From assembly GCF_023115355.1 (NCBI RefSeq), contig NZ_CP096019.1, positions 1,364,001 to 1,428,000 of the forward strand: a stretch of 64,000 nucleotides of DNA. Reading direction: 5' to 3'. A program made the position numbers and the translations under genes. This DNA comes from Halocatena salina (GTDB taxonomy: Archaea; Halobacteriota; Halobacteria; Halobacteriales; Haloarculaceae). A model generated the notes under the pieces. That model had not been told where the DNA came from, did no database searches, and saw nothing but the letters and a program-made list of their open reading frames with translations. Each line of letters opens with the position of its first letter. The stretch's first letter is position 1. Of the stretch, positions 16,544 through 24,163 are shown piece after piece.

Positions 16544-18265
16544 TCACTGCCAAACATCATCAAGTGGATGATCTTCGATCGAGGAAGCGGTCGAAGAAGC
16601 GGTCGATCGGCGTCGATCCGTGGAGGTCTCCGTACACGCTTCGCTCGGATCGAACGCCGGGAGCGAGGGAGAACGCATACGGTCGATCTGTGCTTGGAAC
16701 CACGGTGGAATGTCCGAGTGCGCCCGTTCGAACAGATCGAGGAGGCTTTCGTCGGCGAGGTAGGTTGCTCCCTCGTCGGTGGGAGATCTGACGACACGTC
16801 CACACGCTTGGATCACGGTTCGTAACGCGCTGCGGTAGTACCATCCCCACTGTCCGTCTTCGAGTCGGCTGGCGACACGAGAGTCGCGCGTGTTCGGAAA
16901 CGGTGCCTTACACAGCACTTGCCACCGGGCGAGATCCCCCTCCAGATCGAGGGCTTCTTCCATCTTCACGGAGAGCAGCACGGTCGATTCGTCGCGTTTC
17001 CACGAGGAAAGCACGGCGTTTCGATTCTCCCGATCGTGCGATCGAACACGTTCTTCGACCCCGAATTCGGACAGCAGCGTTGCGAGTCGTTCGGCGATCG
17101 CGTACGAATGACAGTGGACGATACCCTTCCGATCGGAATGACGTTGCATGAGACGAACCAGGAGGCGTGCGAGCTTCGGGAGCGTCTCGTCGCGGTGTTC
17201 GTGGGTCATTTTCCCTTGTGTCACGTCGAACAGCGGTCGGTTCTCGACGGGAAACGTGTGATCGACGTCCACGAGGCTGACACGGGACGGATCGAGTCCC
17301 GTCTGGTGACAGAATGCTGTCTTGTTCAGGATGGTCGCCGACAACAACACGAAGGACGTGGCGCGGTCCCAGACGGTGTGAACGAGGTATCGTTCGGGGT
17401 TCATCGGTTTGATCGTGAGTGGTGATCCCTCGCCCCCGTGCTGGTCTGTGACCCACGTCGTTGCGCTCTCAGCATCGCGGGCGTCAGTGACGAACCACTG
17501 TAGCTCCCTGAGGAGTTCGGCCAGCCGATCGCGTGTAGCCACCTCCGTGGCGCTGAGTTCGGGTTCGCGTTGGAGTTCTTGACGCTTGCGGTCACAGACC
17601 GAAGCGAGAGTATCGGCGTACTCGACGGCCCCATCTACGCTCGTGATCTCCGGGGCCGGCGTGCGATCCCAGACGGGAACCGTTTCAGGACCGAGTTTGA
17701 TCGTGGCGTACATCTCCGCCCAGTCGACCAGACCGTGGGCTTCGTCGATGACGAGCACGTCGCGCTGGTCGAACACCGTAGAGCCGGCCGTTTGCATGAA
17801 ATACGCCAGCGTCATCGCGGCGATCGGACGGTTTGCCGCGAGATCCCGGTCAGAAAAGTACGGACACCGGTGTTTGACGGGACAGTCGAATCCCGTTTCG
17901 CGGACACACGGCGCGCGGTCGACAGGCGTCGTCGTTTCACCCGGCAGGACGCATGAATAGTTTCCTTTGCCCCGGATGACGTTCAGATCGTCGAGCAACG
18001 GATCGGCTGCCACGTCATCCAATTGGGAGACTTGTGGAGTGGTGTAGTACGCACCGATGGGCTGGCCGGCGTCGGCTTCTCCGGCCCGTCGGGCACAGCC
18101 AGCGATGGCCCGGGCGAGCAACGATTTCCCGCTGCCGGTGGGCGCACGAACGAGCACGATGTCGTTGCCCGCTTCGAACGCTGCCCGGATGTCCGTGAGG
18201 GCCTGACGTTGCGCACCACGGTACGTGTCGGCGGGAAATTCGGATTCGATGCGAGTCGGATTCAC
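16544..18265 (-). CDS. XPD/DinG-like superfamily 2 helicase with Fe-S cluster
   Basis: A 573-residue ATP-dependent DNA helicase of the Rad3/XPD/DinG family. Walker A is APTGSGKS (41-48) and Walker B is the DEAH box (174-177). Between them four cysteines, C105, C120, C128 and C134, are spaced as in the 4Fe-4S domain that marks this family. Helicase motif VI appears as VIQACGRVVRSPTDEGATYLA. The last 40 residues are Ser/Arg/Thr-rich and probably disordered. A role in repair or recombination intermediates is expected from the family; which branch (XPD, DinG or archaea-specific) is unresolved. The stop at 16544 is 105 bases upstream of the next gene's start. Confidence 0.9.
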   Translation of the reverse strand: MNPTRIESEFPADTYRGAQRQALTDIRAAFEAGNDIVLVRAPTGSGKSLLARAIAGCARRAGEADAGQPIGAYYTTPQVSQLDDVAADPLLDDLNVIRGKGNYSCVLPGETTTPVDRAPCVRETGFDCPVKHRCPYFSDRDLAANRPIAAMTLAYFMQTAGSTVFDQRDVLVIDEAHGLVDWAEMYATIKLGPETVPVWDRTPAPEITSVDGAVEYADTLASVCDRKRQELQREPELSATEVATRDRLAELLRELQWFVTDARDAESATTWVTDQHGGEGSPLTIKPMNPERYLVHTVWDRATSFVLLSATILNKTAFCHQTGLDPSRVSLVDVDHTFPVENRPLFDVTQGKMTHEHRDETLPKLARLLVRLMQRHSDRKGIVHCHSYAIAERLATLLSEFGVEERVRSHDRENRNAVLSSWKRDESTVLLSVKMEEALDLEGDLARWQVLCKAPFPNTRDSRVASRLEDGQWGWYYRSALRTVIQACGRVVRSPTDEGATYLADESLLDLFERAHSDIPPWFQAQIDRMRSPSLPAFDPSEACTETSTDRRRSTASSTASSIEDHPLDDVWQ

Positions 18266-18459
18266 GGTCGTTGATATCGATGGATCGTCTGGCTCTCGAT
18301 CACGCTACTGCCTCACCGAACCGAACGAATAGGAGACGGAAAAACGACCCGGAGCGACGACAGTTCGGGCGGTATCGTTCGTCGTTCACCCCATCAACGG
18401 GCACCGTGTTTTCGCTGGCTCGCCCCGAGAGCACGCTACGCTCTGGCTCCACCGAGGTG

Positions 18460-18762
18460 TCAACTACTGATCGCAGATACGTCAGCCGCGATGATGCCAA
18501 AGCCATCACAGAGCGCCGTTTCGACGGCTCTCGGCTCCGTCGCTGCTGTGCGGACCTGCACCTCGACGACGAGATCGACACGGATATCCGTTGCCGTGGG
18601 ACGACAGCCCACTACGTCGATCTCCTCGACGGTAACGACGGGGGTAGCGCTTGTGAGGACATCCATTGCGCCAGCAGTGAGATCGCCCGCTGCTCCCCGA
18701 GACACCCAGAGGGTGATGTCGGTGCTCGCCGTGACAACGAGAACCGGATCCTCCATTGTCAT
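18460..18762 (-). CDS. Hypothetical haloarchaeal protein, 100 aa
   Basis: A 100-residue acidic protein with beta-strand-rich sequence: DPVLVVTASTDITLWVSRG, TATDIRVDLVVEVQVRT, and a C-terminal ALCDGFGIIAADV. There is no signal peptide or membrane segment. The pattern of valine-rich strands with a terminal GFG helix resembles small haloarchaeal proteins, but I cannot name the family. Start ATG 18762 (MTMEDP) is preferred; the frame extends 31 codons upstream, but those codons are the translation of the tRNA-like element that ends 2 bases before this ATG. The opposite-strand frame (18271-18819) is less protein-like. Confidence 0.6.
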   Translation of the reverse strand: MTMEDPVLVVTASTDITLWVSRGAAGDLTAGAMDVLTSATPVVTVEEIDVVGCRPTATDIRVDLVVEVQVRTAATEPRAVETALCDGFGIIAADVSAISS

Positions 18763-18764
18763 AC

Positions 18765-18833
18765 ATTCCCGCCGAGGCTCGAACTCGGTCCTCGGCCGTC
18801 CGGCCGCGTGCGTACCTGATACACCACGGGAAT
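18765..18833 (-). ncRNA. tRNA-like element without a normal anticodon loop
   Basis: On the minus strand a 69-nt cloverleaf can be drawn. The acceptor stem pairs ATTCCCG with CGGGAAT (7 bp). The D-arm GTGT-ATCAGGT-ACGC has 4 bp with one G-U and a GG in the loop. The T-arm CCGAG-TTCGAGC-CTCGG has 5 bp and a consensus T-loop. Where the anticodon arm should be, CGGCC-GGAC-GGCCG has a 5-bp stem with only a four-base loop, so no codon can be read in the usual way. It ends two bases before the start codon of the next gene (18762). It may be a tRNA pseudogene, a tRNA-like leader, or a processing signal. Confidence 0.6.
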
Positions 18834-18897
18834 TTCGGTCGAATGGTCGATTCACTCAGAGCGAAGCGTGAAGTTCCCACGACGCGTCACCGATCAC

Positions 18898-18914
18898 AGA
18901 ACAGTCCGCCCCCG
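18898..18914 (+). repeat. 17-bp direct repeat, copy 1
   Basis: The 17-mer AGAACAGTCCGCCCCCG occurs here and again at 19070-19086. No gene is recognisable in the stretch from 18834 to 19246 that holds both copies. Confidence 0.6.
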
Positions 18915-19064
18915 ATACCGTCACCGAGACGATCATCTCTAGGGTGAGATGAACGAGGAACGAACCCGAGGTGACACTCACTTCCTGGCTGGGGAAGCGG
19001 TGGCACAACGGGCGTGTGGACAGGGAAGCGATGAACGATGCGCGTCCACACTGCCAAGAGATGT

Positions 19065-19095
19065 ATTCGAGAACAGTCCGCCCCCGTTCTCGAAT
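19065..19095. repeat. Hairpin with 10-bp arms containing direct-repeat copy 2
   Basis: ATTCGAGAAC (19065-19074) and GTTCTCGAAT (19086-19095) form a perfect 10-bp inverted repeat around an 11-base spacer. The spacer and inner arm are the second copy of the 17-mer at 18898. It lies about 150 bases beyond the stop of the minus-strand deacetylase gene, so it may be its 3' structure, although no U-tract follows. Confidence 0.6.
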
Positions 19096-19246
19096 CCCTC
19101 AGTGGCAACAGCGAACAGTCGGTGTGTGGAAAGCGTGCTCATCATTCGTATCACCAGCCCACGATGTGTCTCTTCGTATAATCGCAATTATATTAGCTTT
19201 TCCGATGGTGTGGTGTATAATACCACACTCGTGTGGGATCGTTCAG

Positions 19247-20509
19247 CTACCAGTTGCTGCTGTCGACGAGCTGAGAGGGCGTGATGACGTCGACATCCGC
19301 ATTGTCGACGTGATCGATGATCTTCTTGAGGGCGTTTACGGGCACGCCCTCACCACCGATCTCGTGGTAGTAGATAACAGCCAGCTGGTTGAATTCGGCA
19401 GCCATGTTGACGATCCGACGGGTCCCTCGGATGGATTCCCCGTTTACCCGGGAGATGAAAGCGGGATTGCTGGGTCGGCGGGCGTTGTTCGGTCCTCCAC
19501 CCTGAAGATAAGCTGTTTTAAACAGCTCGCTGATATGCTTGAGACTCGTACCGTTCACTCGGTGGTACGGAACGATGAAATGCTCCGAGCCTCGTTTGAA
19601 TCCCTTCACGTCGAGATACCGTTTCGTCTCTTGGAGGATCTGTCGTTGTTTTTCAGAGGAGTATTTCGGGAGGAGTTCGCTAGCATGACCAACCATATCC
19701 CACCCGTTCTTGCCCATTTCGCGCATATTGGCTTCGGAGATACGATCGTCTCCGCCGACCGCGTTCGGGATGACGGCGACCGAACCCGTCCAATCTTTCT
19801 CCTTGAACAAGGGATACACCGTTTCGTAGGCACTCACGTGTCCGTCGTCGAACTGGAACATCACCTTCCCGGTGTTGGCCTTGGGCACTTTCCGCAGATC
19901 ATCGATTAGCACTTCGAACGGTTTTTTCATCGGCCCGATCTGGAGGTTGATCTTCGCCACGTTGTCCATCACTGGATTGCCTTGTTTGTCCGTATAGCCG
20001 ATATCGAACCGAACCCACTCGTCTAACTCTTTTGGGATATGGCGGGTCGCAGTGAGCATGGAACTTTGGGCGGGAGCAATGATCTCTGCCCGTATTTTGA
20101 CGGTATCCGGCTTGTTCACTTTCGCAGCCAACGAGAGATCGTGGCCGCTGAGATCCAACGCCTCCGGGTAGAACGTGCGGGAGACCTTGGCGATGGTCTG
20201 TTTTCCGTTTTTCTTCGGTTGGAGCACGATGGACTGGTCACCCTGAAACACGTCTTGAGTGGTGGTTGTCAGCTTACCGTAGCTAACCTCCCATTGTGAC
20301 GATACATCTTTGAAGCTATCCACTGATTGACCAGTGATGTCGGCTCCATCGGTCGTGTTAGTATCGTTGGTGGAATTGGAACTGTTGGTGGGATCGAACG
20401 GATTCGATCCGTCACTTCCACCCAAGATCGATGAACAACCAGCAAGTGATACTGCGCCAATGGATCCGATCGTCGTAATGAATTTACGTCTATCTGAAGA
20501 GTTTTTCAT
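19247..20509 (-). CDS. Polysaccharide deacetylase (NodB-like) lipoprotein
   Basis: A 420-residue exported enzyme. The signal MKNSSDRRKFITTIG is twin-arginine with a lipobox SLAGC (Cys25), followed by an Asn/Ser/Thr-rich linker to about residue 65. Residues 70-205 look like a beta-sandwich carbohydrate-binding domain (LQPKKNGKQTIAKVSRTFYP). The NodB domain begins at about 214 with the metal-binding FQFDDGH (Asp221, Asp222), then His275 in MVGHASELL; a late IYYHEIGGEG supplies another expected histidine. The family removes N- or O-acetyl groups from surface polysaccharides. The start is ATG 20509. Base composition is AT-richer than the window average, which suggests transfer. Confidence 0.88.
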   Translation of the reverse strand: MKNSSDRRKFITTIGSIGAVSLAGCSSILGGSDGSNPFDPTNSSNSTNDTNTTDGADITGQSVDSFKDVSSQWEVSYGKLTTTTQDVFQGDQSIVLQPKKNGKQTIAKVSRTFYPEALDLSGHDLSLAAKVNKPDTVKIRAEIIAPAQSSMLTATRHIPKELDEWVRFDIGYTDKQGNPVMDNVAKINLQIGPMKKPFEVLIDDLRKVPKANTGKVMFQFDDGHVSAYETVYPLFKEKDWTGSVAVIPNAVGGDDRISEANMREMGKNGWDMVGHASELLPKYSSEKQRQILQETKRYLDVKGFKRGSEHFIVPYHRVNGTSLKHISELFKTAYLQGGGPNNARRPSNPAFISRVNGESIRGTRRIVNMAAEFNQLAVIYYHEIGGEGVPVNALKKIIDHVDNADVDVITPSQLVDSSNW

Positions 20510-20730
20510 ACGGGTAATGGGATCAAGAACTCCGTGGATCATAATTATGTGGGTGATAGTTGGATAATATTGGTAAATATTTTCGAAAATTATGGTGTCA
20601 ATTCAGAAATGGACATAGTATAATCATATATGGAATAGTAATATGATGAGTATCACCCGATCATGGAATAGGGACAGGAACGGATTCTCGTCGGAATCAC
20701 AGTCGAGAAACGGAGTGAAAGAGGGTGGCG

Positions 20731-21294
20731 TCAATCGATCCGACATTCACGTGGATCGCCAGCATACCCGAGGAACAGGAGGAACAGGCCGATTCCGGCG
20801 ACACGGAGCACTGTCTGCTGGAACGGAATGAACGAAACGGCACCCGTGAGACCGAAAATGGCAAAGAGACCGGGACCACAGCTCGCACAGCCTGCAGCGA
20901 ACAGCCCAGGAACAACGGCACTGAGATTAGCAACACTACCGAGCTGCAACATCCGTAGCTGTGCAACCATGTTCGTGATTGCGATCCCCGTCAGCACCGC
21001 ATAGGCGACGTTCATCGCTATCGACATGGTTCCTATCTGTTCGATGTTTATCATGAAGATGCTTCTGAAATACTCGACGGTAACGAGCTGGGTGTTGTTG
21101 AGAACCATGTTGATCACACCCATCGACTGTGCAAACAGGATAAGCACGAAAAACGTGAGTCCAGCTACGGCAGCGGTGAGCAACACCCGGCCCACTGAGA
21201 GAAACGGATAGGAAAGCGCCGCGAACAACTCTTCACCGAATCGTTGAAGTCGATTTGTACCGGTTCGTGTGTACGTCCTGAAATCGCTACTCAT
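20731..21294 (-). CDS. Multi-pass membrane protein with intramembrane CxxC
   Basis: A 187-residue protein with about four membrane helices (roughly 33-58, 88-111, 123-150, 160-178). A conserved-looking motif AAGCASCGPGLF places Cys136 and Cys139 inside the third hydrophobic segment, like the redox CxxC of CcdA/DsbD membrane domains. I do not know its family. Its start codon lies just 3 bases after the stop of the DsbA-like lipoprotein gene, so the two are cotranscribed. A role in passing electrons to or from that thioredoxin-fold partner is an inference from motif and context. A further Cys lies at the C-terminus (ECRID). Confidence 0.8.
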   Translation of the reverse strand: MSSDFRTYTRTGTNRLQRFGEELFAALSYPFLSVGRVLLTAAVAGLTFFVLILFAQSMGVINMVLNNTQLVTVEYFRSIFMINIEQIGTMSIAMNVAYAVLTGIAITNMVAQLRMLQLGSVANLSAVVPGLFAAGCASCGPGLFAIFGLTGAVSFIPFQQTVLRVAGIGLFLLFLGYAGDPRECRID

Positions 21295-21297
21295 GGG

Positions 21298-22164
21298 TTA
21301 TAGGTTGCGGTAGGCATCGATCTGTTGTTTGAACGTGGAGTACGGCTGTGCGCCGAAAAAGGAGGTTGTTTGCTCCGATTTCGGATGGTACAGTACGAAT
21401 CCGGGCGTGTCGGAGAACCCTTCGTTTCGGGCACGCTTTCGTTCCTGTTTGATCTCCGTTTCGTGTTGCTTGCGGTTCTGTTTCATACACTGATCGAGAG
21501 CATCGGCGTCGATACCATCGATGTCACGGGCGTATCCTAGGAGGCTACTCCGGGATGACCACTCTTCACCATCGAGTTGTTGATTCTCGAAGACGGTCCG
21601 GTGCCACTCCCAGAAACGGTCTGGACGATCGTCTTTGACCCGATTCCAGAGACAGGTGGCCATCACATCGGCTGTCCAGGAATGTTGTCCGTAGTTCGGG
21701 TAGTGAAGCAAAACGATCCGAACCGTCCCGTCAGCCACGTCGTTTCGAATGAGCTTCGGGAATCCTCCGTGATCGCTTACCTCGAACTGTTTGCAATATG
21801 CACACTGGTAATCAGACCAGTAGTAGATGTCGACCGCCGGATCCGACGTGTTGGCGATTACTGGATTGCCCGCCAGTTCGATCCCGTAGTTCGTCGTTCC
21901 TGACTCCGACCGGAACGGGGGCGAGAGCGATCCCGAGGGAGTGGCGGTCTGCGTCGGCGTATCCCTTGGTGTGCTATCTGAGGGGGCAGTCTTCACCACC
22001 TGATCCGGCGTATTCGTCTCCTGTTGCCCGTTTTCGTCTCGTGTGGTAGCGGGATCCCCTGTGTCGTTACCATCACCTAAACACCCCGCAAGTCCTCCAA
22101 GGGCGCCGACACCCACGCTCACAAGGAATCCTCGACGGCTCGCTAACGTTCCTTTCAAACTCAT
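21298..22164 (-). CDS. DsbA-like thioredoxin-fold lipoprotein
   Basis: A 288-residue exported thiol oxidoreductase. The N-terminus has twin arginines (SRRGFLVSVG, from residue 9) and the lipobox LAGC (Cys28), then a 60-residue Thr/Pro/Asp-rich linker. The thioredoxin-fold domain starts near residue 95; the active site is Cys121-AY-Cys124 in SDYQCAYCKQF, and TPGFVLYHP near the end contains the cis-proline expected after a Thr. The insertion between these is helical, as in DsbA. It should act on the outer face of the membrane in disulfide formation or exchange. It precedes the intramembrane CxxC protein in the same operon. Confidence 0.9.
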   Translation of the reverse strand: MSLKGTLASRRGFLVSVGVGALGGLAGCLGDGNDTGDPATTRDENGQQETNTPDQVVKTAPSDSTPRDTPTQTATPSGSLSPPFRSESGTTNYGIELAGNPVIANTSDPAVDIYYWSDYQCAYCKQFEVSDHGGFPKLIRNDVADGTVRIVLLHYPNYGQHSWTADVMATCLWNRVKDDRPDRFWEWHRTVFENQQLDGEEWSSRSSLLGYARDIDGIDADALDQCMKQNRKQHETEIKQERKRARNEGFSDTPGFVLYHPKSEQTTSFFGAQPYSTFKQQIDAYRNL

Positions 22165-22421
22165 GTTACTGCTTTATTCATATTAAAGGATTGACTCATC
22201 TCCGTGTTCGTCGCGGACATCATTCCGTTCTACTAGTAGTATTGCCGGGTTGTGTTTTATGACTTTTGCTGTGGTAAACCGATACTAATTTATTATCTAC
22301 CATCTGTATACGTGATGAATTATATTAATTAGATGCATATACCATCAATAATCTGTTTTATGGTTTAATAGTTATTTATTAGTAGATGATCAACCAAGTG
22401 TATTAGCGGAATTATTGGTAA
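22165..22421. other. AT-rich intergenic region, no gene seen
   Basis: This gap separates the rhodanese gene from the DsbA-like gene on the same strand. It is strongly AT-rich (for example TTATTTATT near 22370) and contains no convincing ORF. It presumably holds the promoter of the DsbA-like operon and the 3' end of the rhodanese transcript. Confidence 0.5.
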
Positions 22422-23315
22422 TTACTCACCTTGTTCGATCGGTGCGCGGATGGAGTTACCCCACTCGGTCCACGATCCATCGTAGTTTTCCACGTCGCCA
22501 AAGCCGAGCAGTTCGGTTAGTACGAACCACGCGATCGAAGAGCGTTCCCCGACGCGACAGTACGTCACGACGGCCTGATCTTCGGTCACGCCGTGCTCTT
22601 CGTAGAGGTCACGAAGTTCCTCGGCACTTTTGAACGTACCGTCGTCGTTGAGTACCGATGCGGTTGGAACATTGCTCGCCCCGGGGATATGGCCCCCGCG
22701 CTGGGCGGTTTCTTGGAGTCCTTCCGGTGCAATGATTTCCCCAGTAAACTCCTCGGGTGAACGAACGTCCACCATCGGTAGTCCACTTTCCATAGCCTGT
22801 TCGACATCCTCCCGATAGGCACGGATACCTTCGAACGGACCGCGAGCAGTGTACTCCTGCGAAGAGAAGTCATTGGACTCCTCAGTGAGTTGGTAATCAT
22901 TGTTCACCCAGTAATCCTTTCCTCCGTCGAGGACGCGAACGTCCTTGTGGCCGTAGTATTTGAACTCCCAGTACGCAAACAGCGCAAACCAGTTTGCGAT
23001 CCAGCCGTCCCCATAGAAGACGACGGTCGAATCTTCAGTGATCCCGGCCGAACCGACCGTCTCTTCGAACGCCGTTTTGTCGAGGATGTCCCGCTCGACC
23101 GCATCAGAGAGATCCTCGTCCCACTGGAAGCCGATCGCACCGGGAATGTGGCCGTCCTCGTACCGTGAAGGAAAGTCCTCTTCGGGCGACTCCGGACTGT
23201 TCACCTCGACCAATCGCAGATCCGGCGCATCTGTTTGGAACTCCTCGAGATGATCCTCGACCCAGTCGGCCGATACCAGTACGTCATTAGCGTAAGTAGA
23301 ACTACTGGCGCTCAT
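22422..23315 (-). CDS. Thiosulfate/3-mercaptopyruvate sulfurtransferase (tandem rhodanese)
   Basis: A 297-residue protein with two rhodanese domains. The first is catalytically inactive (VFYGDGWIANWFALFAYW, lacking the nucleophile). The second carries the active-site Cys253 in CRVGERSS, the loop that accepts a sulfane sulfur and gives it to cyanide or a thiol. GHIPGAIGFQWDED and GGHIPGASNVP are the matching domain motifs. The start is ATG 23315 because a TATA-like TGTTTATTTGATT lies near 23372-23384 and would place transcription start well before this codon; a longer N-terminus looks unrelated. Its neighbours are thiol-redox proteins, a possible functional link. Confidence 0.92.
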   Translation of the reverse strand: MSASSSTYANDVLVSADWVEDHLEEFQTDAPDLRLVEVNSPESPEEDFPSRYEDGHIPGAIGFQWDEDLSDAVERDILDKTAFEETVGSAGITEDSTVVFYGDGWIANWFALFAYWEFKYYGHKDVRVLDGGKDYWVNNDYQLTEESNDFSSQEYTARGPFEGIRAYREDVEQAMESGLPMVDVRSPEEFTGEIIAPEGLQETAQRGGHIPGASNVPTASVLNDDGTFKSAEELRDLYEEHGVTEDQAVVTYCRVGERSSIAWFVLTELLGFGDVENYDGSWTEWGNSIRAPIEQGE

Positions 23316-23498
23316 AGACACGGTGATGTTCGCTGCCCACTGTAATGTATCTTCGTGACTCTTCATAGAGTATAGAATCAAATAAACACAATATGAATAA
23401 AACATCAGATCCGAGGCATTGTTCGCATAGCTCGTTACGGTGTTGATACAGTAACATTCGACCGGTTCGTTTTACCCAGTAACTGCCTAGGTAGGAGT

Positions 23499-23684
23499 AT
23501 GGCGAACGAATCCGGTGGCCGACCACCGCGAGAGAAACGCCAGCAACACACTCGTCAGCGTCGTTCTTCGACAGAGACACGTCGTTACCGTCTCTTGCAC
23601 ACGACGCTTTTCATGGCCGGAGCGATTCTGCTCACAGCTGCCGTCGTTATCACCATCATCTCAGTCGTGGACGCCATGCTTTGA
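23499..23684 (+). CDS. Small single-pass membrane protein, 61 aa
   Basis: Starts at ATG 23499 after a GTAGGAG sequence. The first 30 residues are basic and polar (PPREKRQQHTRQRRSS), and one hydrophobic helix covers about residues 35-58 (TTLFMAGAILLTAAVVITII). No family is recognised. The positive-inside rule predicts a cytoplasmic N-terminus. It stands alone, divergent from the rhodanese gene. Confidence 0.55.
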   Translation: MANESGGRPPREKRQQHTRQRRSSTETRRYRLLHTTLFMAGAILLTAAVVITIISVVDAML

Positions 23685-23823
23685 GACGGTCGATGCACCA
23701 TCGTCTTCGCCGCAGTGCTCGCTCACGGCGATAGTGACGTCATTCTGATGGTCTCCAACAAATACCAAAAGGAATATACATGTCTGACGCAATTTTATAC
23801 GGTTTGGGCAACCCCTAGCGGAT

Positions 23824-24141
23824 ATGAGTCGTAGTGACCGCGTCGAAGAACTCGAAACGCAAGTTCGGGAGCTAGAAGCCACTGTTACCGGACTGACCGA
23901 GGAACTGTTGGAATGCAAACAGCGGCTCGGAGAACTCGAGGATGCCACCGAGGAAACCGACGGGGAGGAATCGTGGTCGATGACATCTACCTCGTCTTCG
24001 GAGTCGTCGTCATCGACTGATTCATCGGTCACTGATTCGATGTCGATTCTGGACGAAGTCGACACGTATACGACGGAGGGGGATGAATCCCAGTCAGAAA
24101 CGGAGACCGAGGGGGACGGCGACGGGATCATCGTCGCATAG
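23824..24141 (+). CDS. Coiled-coil protein upstream of smc (DUF7518-like)
   Basis: A 105-residue acidic protein. Residues 4-45 form a clear heptad coiled coil (VEELETQVRELEATVTGL), and the rest is a Ser/Thr/Asp/Glu-rich tail likely to be disordered. A protein of this kind commonly precedes smc in haloarchaea, by my recollection called DUF7518. Its stop lies 22 bases before the smc start, so it is probably in the smc-scpA operon. A role with condensin is suggested by position only. Confidence 0.8.
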   Translation: MSRSDRVEELETQVRELEATVTGLTEELLECKQRLGELEDATEETDGEESWSMTSTSSSESSSSTDSSVTDSMSILDEVDTYTTEGDESQSETETEGDGDGIIVA

Positions 24142-24163
24142 GTCGGTCCGTCTCAGCCACACG

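Noticed and set aside
18971-19909. 312-codon plus-strand frame
   Set aside because: Antisense of the polysaccharide deacetylase, which has a signal, lipobox and catalytic motifs.
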